A DNA stretch of 20,944 bases, taken from a virus. The notes under the pieces are model-generated. The model was not told where the DNA came from and searched no databases. It saw only the letters and a program-made list of their open reading frames with translations. Location: the IMG/VR virus record IMGVR_UViG_3300033388_001728, positions 1-20,944 of that record; one strand, given 5' to 3'. Numbering within the stretch: the first letter of the stretch is position 1; every line of letters begins with the position of its first letter. Position numbers and translations under genes: made by a program. Below, piece by piece: positions 5,557 through 11,456 of the stretch.

Positions 5557-5778
5557 ATGAAAGCAATACAATCCACTTTAGACTACTATATATCTGATTT
5601 TCAATCAATATTAGTAGTATACCAAACTTACAAACAAGATCAAACTTATGACACTCCAGGACATGACACATTAGAAATATTAAATATGTCTATCAAAGGA
5701 GAGAAGTTAAAAGAAAATGTTTATGATGCATTAGAAGAAGAGGTAAGAGAATATATAACAAATACAGAATGCTTATGA
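5557..5778 (+). CDS. Small acidic protein, first gene of early unit 2 (73 aa)
   Basis: The 73-residue protein begins MKAIQSTLDYYISDFQSILV and ends LEEEVREYITNTECL. It looks all-helical and acidic, with a YDTPGHDTLEILNM turn in the middle. No family is recognised. It is the first gene after early promoter copy 2; its ATG directly follows a GGACTTACGAA repeat, which may be a translation or RNA-level signal. The stop shares ATGA with the next start. Confidence 0.82.
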   Translation: MKAIQSTLDYYISDFQSILVVYQTYKQDQTYDTPGHDTLEILNMSIKGEKLKENVYDALEEEVREYITNTECL

Positions 5779-6068
5779 AAGAGAATTTAAATGACTTCAA
5801 CGTAGATAGAAGTGCGAACCTGGTCACATCACATTTGGAGCTTCGAAACTTACTAAACAATTATAATTTATTTTTTAAACAAAAGAAAAATTATTGGGTT
5901 GGATGGGACACCACGTTAGTAGATAACTTAACAGGATTAGGTTATTGTAATGACTTACTCTCTGAAGATGATAATGATATACTTGTTATGATATTAGATA
6001 AGTTAGAAAGGAATTTATTTGAAGTGTGTAAAGCAAAACAAACAGAATATTTAAAACAAAATTTATGA
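5775..6068 (+). CDS. Unknown protein (97 aa)
   Basis: The ATG at 5775 was chosen because it shares ATGA with the upstream stop; an in-frame ATG lies two codons earlier. The 97-residue protein (MKENLNDFNVDRSANLVTSH...) carries a WVGWDTTLVDNLTGLGYCND segment and an acidic helix (EDDNDILVMILDKLERNLFEV). It is soluble with no known motif. It ends in an ATGA overlap with the methyltransferase gene, so their expression is probably coupled, and it could be an accessory or control protein of that enzyme; that is inference from position. Confidence 0.82.
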   Translation: MKENLNDFNVDRSANLVTSHLELRNLLNNYNLFFKQKKNYWVGWDTTLVDNLTGLGYCNDLLSEDDNDILVMILDKLERNLFEVCKAKQTEYLKQNL

Positions 6069-6811
6069 AAATATTAGAATTATTTAGTGGTAGTCGTTCC
6101 ATTGGAAAGATTGCCGACCAGAGAGGACATGAAGTTTTTTCTGTAGACAACACACCTTACCCAAATACAAATTGGGTAGGTGATATATTAGATTGGGATT
6201 ATAGACTCAATGAAATGGAAGTAGGGGAATTAGATGAGCTTTGGATTCCTGATGTTATTTGGGCATCACCACCATGCACAGATTTTTCTGTAGCTTGTAT
6301 AGGTAAGAAGTGGGTTCCTGGTCATCCATTTAAACCACGTAATCCTGAACTCTTAGGTATTAAAATCTTAAAGAAAACTTTAGAGATTATAAAATGGTAT
6401 AAAGAAAAGAATCCAAATCTTATTTGGTTTGTAGAAAATCCAAGAGGTAAGATGCGTAAATTTCCTGATTGGTGGGCTTTTGATCATATAAGGCATACAG
6501 TATCTTATTGTTCTTATGGTGATGTACGTATGAAGCCAACAGATATATGGACAAACGTATCTAATTGGAAACCAAAACCTTTATGCAAGAATTATAAGTA
6601 TGATTCTGATGGTAATATTATAAATAGACATTGTCATCATGAAGCATCACAAAGGGGTGAAACTGTTAGAAAATTAAAAGAGAGAGGTATTCAGGCAGTT
6701 AAAGGCGGTACTGAGGCACTTAAAAATAATCATGAACGCAGTAACATACCAACCGAGCTCTGCATTGAAATTGTAGACATAATGGATAGTTTACTTACAC
6801 AAATAAAATAA
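6065..6811 (+). CDS. Cytosine-C5 DNA methyltransferase, compact phage type
   Basis: A 248-residue enzyme that would transfer a methyl group from S-adenosylmethionine to cytosine C5. Motif I is LELFSGSRSIGK (4-15), the SAM-binding acid is in FSVDN (25-29), a second acid in VGDILDW (38-44), and the catalytic motif IV is ASPPCTDFS (67-75) with Cys71. Motif VI is VENPRG (123-128) with Glu124, and YCSYG (148-152) matches the next core strand. It is shorter than classical enzymes (usually over 300 residues), lacks an obvious QxRxR motif VIII and has no separate target-recognition domain, so the target cannot be read. No restriction endonuclease is nearby. It probably protects phage DNA or alters its own gene expression. 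Coupled upstream by ATGA. Confidence 0.9.
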   Translation: MKILELFSGSRSIGKIADQRGHEVFSVDNTPYPNTNWVGDILDWDYRLNEMEVGELDELWIPDVIWASPPCTDFSVACIGKKWVPGHPFKPRNPELLGIKILKKTLEIIKWYKEKNPNLIWFVENPRGKMRKFPDWWAFDHIRHTVSYCSYGDVRMKPTDIWTNVSNWKPKPLCKNYKYDSDGNIINRHCHHEASQRGETVRKLKERGIQAVKGGTEALKNNHERSNIPTELCIEIVDIMDSLLTQIK

Positions 6812-6813
6812 AT

Positions 6814-7062
6814 ATGGATAAAATTAAGATAAATACTTTATTAAATAGCTTATACAATAAAATGAATAAAACAGAAAAGAAAAAGTTTGAAAAAGATCTT
6901 GTTTTATTATCAAAAGAATTATTTACTAAAAGTTCATACTCTAATAAATTTTTAAAATTCTATCAAGAGTTTTTTGAAGAGGATGGTAGTAAATGGACAT
7001 TAAAAGAAGTGAAGCAAAAATTAATTGAAGATAACATAAAAGAATATTCCTTAAATTTGTAA
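6814..7062 (+). CDS. Small Lys-rich protein (82 aa)
   Basis: An 82-residue helical protein, starting MDKIKINTLLNSLYNKMNKT and ending KEVKQKLIEDNIKEYSLNL, two bases after the methyltransferase stop. It is rich in Lys, Phe and Leu with a FLKFYQEFFEEDGSKWTLKE stretch. No membrane segment or motif is seen and the family is not recognised. It lies in the middle of a tight gene string and is surely co-transcribed with its neighbours. Confidence 0.8.
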   Translation: MDKIKINTLLNSLYNKMNKTEKKKFEKDLVLLSKELFTKSSYSNKFLKFYQEFFEEDGSKWTLKEVKQKLIEDNIKEYSLNL

Positions 7063-7063
7063 T

Positions 7064-7720
7064 ATGAAAAAATTTATAGCAACTATAGCATGTGATTCAC
7101 AAAGTGGTTCGCATGGAGTAATAGACAGACATCGCACAACAACCTCTTTAGTTGGCGTGGGTTATACCCATAGCGAACAAGCTCTTATACTTTCAAAACT
7201 AAGAGAATGGAAAAAGGGTGAAGACTTATATTTTTGGAAGAGATACCCCAAAGACATAAATTTTTTAGAATTAAGACCAGAAGAGTGTACACCAGAGTTA
7301 ATCGGTAATGGATCTTTAGCACAAAGATTAAAAAATATACCTTACACACATTTTTATTACATGACTAATAATGTGTTAAAAATTACAGATGGTTACAACT
7401 CACAAGTTCTGGTCGTAAAACCATACGATGAAAATATTTATGCTGTAATCACAGATATAGACACTTTAGTGCCTGAGTTTGTAAACAAAGAAACTTACGA
7501 GCTTGTAAAAGAAAATGCAGACAATCTAATTAAGATGTATTTTGACACAGAAGGACTTACGAAGGATATTTCAGGATATTCAAAAGACTCAGGTTTTAGG
7601 ATACCTAATGAAGTAATTGATTACAATAAATTTAATTATGACACAGGAATGGTAAGAGGTGATAGCTATGATTTTCCTGCAAAAGACAATTTTTTACATA
7701 TTGATTTGGTTGTTAACTAA
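7064..7720 (+). CDS. Unknown protein (218 aa)
   Basis: This 218-residue protein starts one base after the previous stop. It begins with a hydrophobic strand (MKKFIATIACDSQSGSHGVI), followed by a polar RHRTTTSLVGVGYTHSEQA segment, a helix (ALILSKLREWKKGEDLYFWKR) and mixed alpha/beta sequence. His and Asp pairs (SHGVIDRHR, THFYYM) could form a metal site, but no known catalytic signature is present. The DNA for residues 164-167 carries the GGACTTACGAAG repeat also seen ahead of gene 5557, and the last codons of the gene hold early promoter copy 3. The first 15 residues are hydrophobic, but a true signal peptide is not convincing. Confidence 0.85.
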   Translation: MKKFIATIACDSQSGSHGVIDRHRTTTSLVGVGYTHSEQALILSKLREWKKGEDLYFWKRYPKDINFLELRPEECTPELIGNGSLAQRLKNIPYTHFYYMTNNVLKITDGYNSQVLVVKPYDENIYAVITDIDTLVPEFVNKETYELVKENADNLIKMYFDTEGLTKDISGYSKDSGFRIPNEVIDYNKFNYDTGMVRGDSYDFPAKDNFLHIDLVVN

Positions 7721-7736
7721 TTATTATGTATTTTTG
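7705..7736 (+). promoter_or_regulatory. Early promoter copy 3 (TTTG, 20 bases, TATTTTTG)
   Basis: TTTG at 7705-7708 and TATTTTTG at 7729-7736, spaced 20 bases, match the Bacteroidota consensus. The spacer again begins GTTnTTAA and ends TTATG. The -33 part lies inside the last codons of the 7064-7720 gene. The leader to the ATG at 7847 is about 100 bases. Confidence 0.85.
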
Positions 7737-7791
7737 AAGGAATTGTTTTCATTTTGAAAGAGTTGATGTTAGGCGAGATCAACAACGTAAT

Positions 7792-7828
7792 AAGAAACTG
7801 TATGGCGTGTTTCTTCCTCTTTTTTTTA
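7792..7828 (+). terminator. Possible attenuator in the leader of the 7847 gene
   Basis: AAGAAAC (7792-7798) and GTTTCTT (7809-7815) form a perfect 7-bp stem with a 10-base loop, followed by CCTC and a run of nine T (7820-7828). The stem is AT-rich and the T-run starts four bases late, so termination would be partial. It lies between early promoter copy 3 and the gene it serves, which suits attenuation. Confidence 0.45.
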
Positions 7829-7846
7829 TTAACTAAACTTAAAATA

Positions 7847-8026
7847 ATGGATAGAGAATGGGTTGAAAAAATTGGCAAATACAAATACAAGCCACTTAAT
7901 TATAATGAGTGGATTAAGTATGTTGCTGAAAAATATAAAGAGACTGCTATAAAAAATATAAACAGAAAAGCACGTCAACAAAAGGAACAAATAAAAGAAA
8001 ATGTAATACAATTTTGCACGAGATGA
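7847..8026 (+). CDS. Small basic protein (59 aa)
   Basis: The ATG at 7847 gives a 59-residue protein beginning MDREWVEKIGKYKYKPLNYN and ending in a Lys/Arg/Gln-rich helix. A longer frame could use TTG at 7754, but the added part would encode a Phe-rich stretch translated from the attenuator T-run, and the A/T-rich leader before 7847 matches other starts here. The protein is strongly basic and helical and may bind nucleic acid; no family is recognised. Its TGA overlaps the next ATG as ATGA. Confidence 0.7.
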   Translation: MDREWVEKIGKYKYKPLNYNEWIKYVAEKYKETAIKNINRKARQQKEQIKENVIQFCTR

Positions 8027-8175
8027 GAGAAGTTCAAGAATTAATATTAAAAGAAAAGCTCAAAGAAAAGCCCAATAAAAAATTAATTCAATGGCTACAA
8101 AATCTTAACGACAAAATTGTTGCACAGATCTTAATAAACGAATACTTGAATAAAGACATAGCAAGTCGGGAATAA
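8023..8175 (+). CDS. Small basic protein (50 aa)
   Basis: This 50-residue ORF starts in an ATGA overlap with the previous stop and reads MREVQELILKEKLKEKPNKK, then a WLQNLNDKIVAQILINEYLN helix and a KDIASRE end. The amphipathic helices and the coupling to the 59-residue basic protein suggest a pair of partners. The stop lies in a small GGGA/TCCC hairpin (8168-8179). No homology is recognised. Confidence 0.68.
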   Translation: MREVQELILKEKLKEKPNKKLIQWLQNLNDKIVAQILINEYLNKDIASRE

Positions 8176-8230
8176 TCCCATAATTTTACAGGCGTAAGAA
8201 ACCTTAATATTAAATGTTTGACTTGTTGTA

Positions 8231-8294
8231 TTTAGGGAGGTAGGTATAAAGGCGATATTGCCAAACACGTTAATACACTTATCTACCTCCTAAA
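8231..8294 (+). promoter_or_regulatory. Long leader hairpin ahead of the 8311 gene
   Basis: TTTAGGGAGGTAG (8231-8243) pairs with CTACCTCCTAAA (8283-8294) over 12 bp with one bulged G; ATAA (8246-8249) and TTAT (8279-8282) extend it past a GT bulge. A small GGC/GCC hairpin (8251-8262) lies within the loop. Its last base is 16 bases from the ATG at 8311. There is no T-run after it, so it is not a terminator; a translational switch or RNA processing site is possible. Confidence 0.6.
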
Positions 8295-8310
8295 AATTTA
8301 ATTGAATAAA

Positions 8311-8613
8311 ATGAAAAGATTATCACAATATTTAGTGGACCAGATCAGGTCCGAACAGCACTTACGTAACTACAACAAAGCTCATAGATTAGACACTATT
8401 GAAATGAATGATTTCTTTAAAGAGTGTGATAAAATAGAAATAAAAGGTAGATTTGTTTCTGCGTGTAAATACGCATTACCAATGCCTGAAAAAGTCATTA
8501 TAAAAAATGACATGAGTAAATATAAATTAAATAAAATATTAACTGAAGAATTTATAAATAGATATGAAAGAATTAAACAAAAAAACAAAAAAAGAAGAAA
8601 TAGACGTACCTGA
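8311..8613 (+). CDS. Unknown basic protein (100 aa)
   Basis: The ATG at 8311, in an A/T-rich leader after the long hairpin, is preferred to an in-frame TTG at 8302. The 100-residue protein starts MKRLSQYLVDQIRSEQHLRN, has a central strand region (KIEIKGRFVSACKYALPMPE) and ends in a very basic tail (RIKQKNKKRRNRRT), suggesting RNA or DNA binding. It overlaps the next gene by 50 bases in another frame. It is the first gene of the string leading to the DnaA-like and recombination genes. No family is recognised. Confidence 0.78.
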   Translation: MKRLSQYLVDQIRSEQHLRNYNKAHRLDTIEMNDFFKECDKIEIKGRFVSACKYALPMPEKVIIKNDMSKYKLNKILTEEFINRYERIKQKNKKRRNRRT

Positions 8614-8842
8614 TTACTATGTAGGAGATACCTACAGAGAAGGATATTACCAAGCAAGATACGTTGTAGAAGATTTTAATTGTACGTGGAATGTAGGCAA
8701 TGTGGTGACTTATTGTTTACGAAGCTCTGAAAAACATGAGAGTCCAATAGAATGTTTAAAAAAATCAATTAACCACTTAAAGTTTGAAATAGAAAGATTA
8801 GAAAAATTAGAAAAAAAAAGAAATGAAAAAAGAAATATTTAA
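8564..8842 (+). CDS. DUF3310-like (SaV-type) phage protein
   Basis: The core of this 92-residue protein follows the DUF3310 pattern: Tyr-rich start (DVPDYYVGDTY), a helix with a conserved acidic residue (VVEDFNCTWNVG), the signature GNVVTYCLRSSEK (residues 45-57), then IECLKKSINHLKFEIERLEK. The family is common in phages and sometimes fused to nucleotide kinases, and its biochemical role is unknown; a function in nucleotide metabolism has been proposed from those fusions. The start lies inside the previous gene because no later start exists ahead of the domain. The C-terminus is a Lys/Glu coiled coil that runs into the next gene's start with 20 bases of overlap. Confidence 0.78.
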   Translation: MKELNKKTKKEEIDVPDYYVGDTYREGYYQARYVVEDFNCTWNVGNVVTYCLRSSEKHESPIECLKKSINHLKFEIERLEKLEKKRNEKRNI

Positions 8843-9128
8843 TACATACGCAGAGTTAGTAGCTGATAAGTTTTACATATCTCTTCAAGATATGTTCTCT
8901 AAATCTCGTGTTCATCCAAGACCAGAAGCAAGACAAATGCTTTATTATTTAGCATATCAACGTCCTATAAAAATTAGTAGTATAAGAAGGTTTATGGAGG
9001 AAAATGGATTGCCTGTTCAACACAATACAATAATGCATGGATATGAAAAAGCAAAAGCTTTAGTAGACAGTGATCCTGATTACAAAGAATTTGTAAAAAA
9101 AGTTTCTGAAACCATAATAATCAGTTAA
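8823..9128 (+). CDS. DnaA domain-IV-like DNA-binding protein
   Basis: The 101-residue protein resembles the C-terminal DNA-binding domain of the replication initiator DnaA without its ATPase part. A first helix (YAELVADKFYISLQDMFSKS) is followed by the DnaA-like segment EARQMLYYLAYQRPIKISSI with the conserved Arg-Gln pair, then an HTH-like RRFMEENG and NTIMHGYEKAKALV, which corresponds to the DnaA signature around DHSTVLHA. The key Asp-His of DnaA is replaced by His-Asn (QHNTIMHG). Such stand-alone domains are known in Bacteroidota phages and mobile elements and may bind an origin or mimic DnaA. It stands just upstream of the recombination genes, consistent with a replication role. Confidence 0.72.
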   Translation: MKKEIFNTYAELVADKFYISLQDMFSKSRVHPRPEARQMLYYLAYQRPIKISSIRRFMEENGLPVQHNTIMHGYEKAKALVDSDPDYKEFVKKVSETIIIS

Positions 9129-9521
9129 ATGTATAGTAAAGAAGATATATTTAATCAAGCTCTGCATGATCATACTATTTATTATGAAAGAAATGGAGGT
9201 GTTAGCATGATTAATATAGGTGTTAAAATTAGTAAGTTTCCAAGTAAATTAGAAATATTAAACTGTTCTAAAAATGGAGATTACTATCAGGAACTTACTG
9301 ATAAAGAATATGATATATTTTATATGAATGGATGGCAAAAAGGATGTAGACTATTAGCTTTAGAAAACTGCAAAAGAAAAGTAAACATCATTCAGGATAA
9401 AATGAAGACAGAAGTAAACACTCGTAAAAACGATAAGTTTATTAAGAATCTAAAAAATAAACGAGAGATCATAATGAAAAAATATGCTTATCACACAAAC
9501 AAATTAATTAACTTAAATTAA
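9129..9521 (+). CDS. Unknown basic coiled-coil protein (130 aa)
   Basis: This gene begins at the base after the DnaA-like gene's stop. The 130-residue protein starts MYSKEDIFNQALHDHTIYYE, contains strands around VSMINIGVKIS and ELTDKEYDIFYMNGWQKGCR, and ends in a long Lys-rich helix (residues about 75-130) with probable coiled-coil character. The N-terminus resembles that of the 5098 protein. It has no catalytic motif and no recognised family. Its place between the DnaA-like and ERF genes suggests a DNA-metabolism role, by context only. Confidence 0.82.
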   Translation: MYSKEDIFNQALHDHTIYYERNGGVSMINIGVKISKFPSKLEILNCSKNGDYYQELTDKEYDIFYMNGWQKGCRLLALENCKRKVNIIQDKMKTEVNTRKNDKFIKNLKNKREIIMKKYAYHTNKLINLN

Positions 9522-9526
9522 ATAAA

Positions 9527-10102
9527 ATGGAAAAGAAAAACATTTATAAAGCTCTGGCTGATTTTCAGCAAGAAGTTCCTGTACTATTAAAAGGTACAGA
9601 TGGATATGGATACAAGTATATTAGACTTGAACATATGATTGCACAAATTAATCCTTTATTAAAAAAACATAATTTAGGGTTTACTCAATTAGTTCAAGGA
9701 GATGGACTTACTACAATTTTATTTCACACCTTAACAGGAGAGACAATTGAAAGCCATGCAAATATACCAGACTGTGACCAGAAGGGAATGAACAAGCACC
9801 AATCTGCAGGAGCTGGTATAACTTATTACAGAAGATATTCTTTAAGTTCTATGTTAGGTATAATAACAGATAAAGATACAGACGCAAACATCTATGATAC
9901 TGTTAAGCCAGAGGAAAAGAAAAAATCAAATGTAATAACAAAAGTTAAATTAGAAGTAGGATCTGAAAATTGGCAAAAGGTACTAAGTTATATTGCTAAA
10001 CCTTCAGTAAAAGCTTTAGGACTTCCTGTAATAGTTGAGCATTTAGAAGAAAAATATAATGTTACAGCTAAAGTTAAAAAAGAACTTTCTAAACAAGTTT
10101 AA
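9527..10102 (+). CDS. ERF-family single-strand annealing recombinase
   Basis: A 191-residue ERF superfamily protein, which anneals complementary single strands in phage recombination and end repair. The N-terminal core is diagnostic: IYKALADFQQEVPVLLKG, then YGYKYIRLEHMIAQINPLLK (the usual KYApL..l......l.k element), GLTTILFHTLTGETIES, and the signature GAGITYYRRYSLSSMLGI (residues 95-112) with the expected D-x-D run (DKDTDAN) after it. The region after 130 is a Lys-rich linker leading to a short C-terminal helical part (WQKVLSYIAKPSVKALGLPV). It is followed with a one-base overlap (TAATG) by an exonuclease gene, the usual annealase-exonuclease pairing. Confidence 0.95.
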   Translation: MEKKNIYKALADFQQEVPVLLKGTDGYGYKYIRLEHMIAQINPLLKKHNLGFTQLVQGDGLTTILFHTLTGETIESHANIPDCDQKGMNKHQSAGAGITYYRRYSLSSMLGIITDKDTDANIYDTVKPEEKKKSNVITKVKLEVGSENWQKVLSYIAKPSVKALGLPVIVEHLEEKYNVTAKVKKELSKQV

Positions 10103-10848
10103 TGGATTTACATAAATTAGTAGAGGTTGTAAACAACCTTAAAGATGACACCAAATATTATGGTGAATATGGTAAACAGTGGTTGTCTAATTCTGACATA
10201 AATACACTGTTAAATAATCCTAAAATGTTTCGTAAACCTCAACTTGAAACTAAAGCCATGATTGAGGGTAGGTACTTTCATACTGCAATGTTAGAGCCAG
10301 AAAAACTAAAAGATTTTACTGTACTTAACTTACAAAGTAGAAATACTAAAACTTACAAAGAATATGTAGAGGAAAATGATAAACAAATTTATCTTCTGGT
10401 CAAAGAAGTTCAACATCTTGCAAAGGTAGTTCAAGCAATGCGATCAAATAAAGAGATGAGTAAACAAATTTATCATCCTGATAACATGTACGAAGTACCT
10501 ATGGTAAAAGAATTTTTTGGGTTAAAATGGAAAGGTAAGGCAGATATCGTATGTAATGATAAGTTGATAGATATTAAAACTACATCTGATATAAACAAAT
10601 TTAAATTTTCAGCACGTAAGTATAATTATGATAGTCAGGCTTACATTTATCAAGAGTTATTTGGCAAACCATTAGTTTTTTATGTAGTCGATAAAAATAC
10701 ATACGATTTAGGTATATACGAGCCATCAGCTGATTTTTTAGATAGAGGAAAAGAAAAAGTAGAGGATGCAGTTATAATCTACAATAGATTTTTTGATGAT
10801 GATTCTGCTGAAGATATTAATCAATACGTACATTATGAAACATTATAG
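10102..10848 (+). CDS. PD-(D/E)XK exonuclease, RecE/DUF3799-like
   Basis: A 248-residue nuclease that would resect double-stranded ends to give ERF its single strands. The family markers are in order: EGRYFHTAMLEPEKL with His60, KWKGKADIV with Asp148, LIDIKTT with Asp157 and Lys159, and YDSQAYIYQ with Gln179 and Tyr183. The sequence around 190-210 (PLVFYVVDKNTYDLGIYEP) is the strand pair usual in DUF3799 and RecE C-terminal domains. At 248 residues it has the catalytic domain only, without the long N-terminal part of E. coli RecE. The start overlaps the ERF stop by one base, and the end overlaps the next gene by 14 bases. Confidence 0.9.
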   Translation: MDLHKLVEVVNNLKDDTKYYGEYGKQWLSNSDINTLLNNPKMFRKPQLETKAMIEGRYFHTAMLEPEKLKDFTVLNLQSRNTKTYKEYVEENDKQIYLLVKEVQHLAKVVQAMRSNKEMSKQIYHPDNMYEVPMVKEFFGLKWKGKADIVCNDKLIDIKTTSDINKFKFSARKYNYDSQAYIYQELFGKPLVFYVVDKNTYDLGIYEPSADFLDRGKEKVEDAVIIYNRFFDDDSAEDINQYVHYETL

Positions 10849-11047
10849 AAACGTTACATGGCACAGAAAAATATTTTTCTTTATAAAGGTTGTTTTTAAA
10901 GTAATAAAACATTATCTTTCAAAGCTCTCTTGGAAAAGAGAAATCTTCATAGTAGAAGTTCCAACTACTATGAAAAGCGAACAGGAAAAGCAAAAGCTTA
11001 TGACTGACGTTTTAGAAATTTTGGAGCATCAAATTAAAATACATTAA
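10835..11047 (+). CDS. Small basic protein between exonuclease and SSB-like gene (70 aa)
   Basis: The ATG at 10835 overlaps the exonuclease gene by 14 bases, the same overlap that joins the two minus-strand genes at 16504; the earlier in-frame ATG at 10793 would add an unlikely Ile/Leu-rich leader. The 70-residue protein starts MKHYRNVTWHRKIFFFIKVV, is basic and aromatic in its first half (a hydrophobic patch FFFIKVVFKVI is too broken by Lys for a sure membrane span) and ends in a helical KSEQEKQKLMTDVLEILEHQ. The family is not recognised. Its place in a recombination string suggests a helper role. Confidence 0.68.
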   Translation: MKHYRNVTWHRKIFFFIKVVFKVIKHYLSKLSWKREIFIVEVPTTMKSEQEKQKLMTDVLEILEHQIKIH

Positions 11048-11048
11048 A

Positions 11049-11306
11049 ATGAGTGATAAAAAAATTTTTGTAGGAAATGGTGTAGAAAAGTTTGACGGTA
11101 ACCTTGTTTCGGTTAGCGTTTGCTTATCTGACTTACCTTCAGAATACATACAAACAGGAAATAATGGTAAAAAGTATATTAATCTTAACGTTCAAAAAAG
11201 GCAAGAAGTAGATCAGTATGGCAAAACACATTATATTGCTGTAGATACTTGGAAACCAGAGGCAAAAAAAGAGGTTGTTACTCCAGAGGATGACTTACCG
11301 TTCTAA
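11049..11306 (+). CDS. SSB-like single-stranded-DNA-binding protein (85 aa)
   Basis: The 85-residue protein is shorter than bacterial SSB but shares two features. First, an OB-like run of strands: FDGNLVSVSVCLSDLP, KKYINLNVQKRQEVDQYGKT, HYIAVDTWKP. Second, an acidic tail ending in DDLPF, close to the DDDIPF tip with which SSB recruits partner proteins. It follows the ERF and exonuclease genes and is the last gene before a strong terminator, as expected of a single-strand-handling cassette. The OB fold is inferred by eye; the tail match is the stronger evidence. A different small replication accessory protein remains possible. Confidence 0.65.
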   Translation: MSDKKIFVGNGVEKFDGNLVSVSVCLSDLPSEYIQTGNNGKKYINLNVQKRQEVDQYGKTHYIAVDTWKPEAKKEVVTPEDDLPF

Positions 11307-11324
11307 TTGTTGTGTGTTAAGGAG

Positions 11325-11357
11325 AGGGGGAAAGATATTTCTTTCCCTCTTTTTTTA
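11325..11357 (+). terminator. Rho-independent terminator after the SSB-like gene
   Basis: AGGGGGAAAG (11325-11334) pairs with CTTTCCCTCT (11341-11350) across 10 bp including one G-U pair, with a 6-base ATATTT loop, and a run of eight T ends the site. It closes the recombination unit and lies ahead of a new unit at 11450. Confidence 0.9.
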
Positions 11358-11426
11358 CTTACAACTATGGATAATAAAAAATAATAATATAATATAATAA
11401 TAATCAATGAGTTATGTAAAATTAAC

Positions 11427-11456
11427 TCTGGAATAAGTTTGGAATTAAAATGGAAA
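11427..11456 (+). promoter_or_regulatory. TTTGGAAT repeats and possible promoter ahead of the primase gene
   Basis: TCTGGAATAAG (11427) is followed 11 bases later by TTTGGAAT (11438-11445), the repeat and spacing of the groEL-side array at 2561. A third, weak copy falls another 11 bases on (11449), over the start codon. TAAGTTTG at 11434-11441 also fits the -7 element TAnnTTTG but lacks a good -33 box and would give an almost leaderless mRNA. Regulation by the same protein as groEL is inferred. Confidence 0.55.

Noticed and set aside
7829-8657. Minus-strand ORFs of 60 and 91 codons across the 7847-8613 genes
   Set aside because: Phe/Leu-rich reverse complements of Lys-rich genes.
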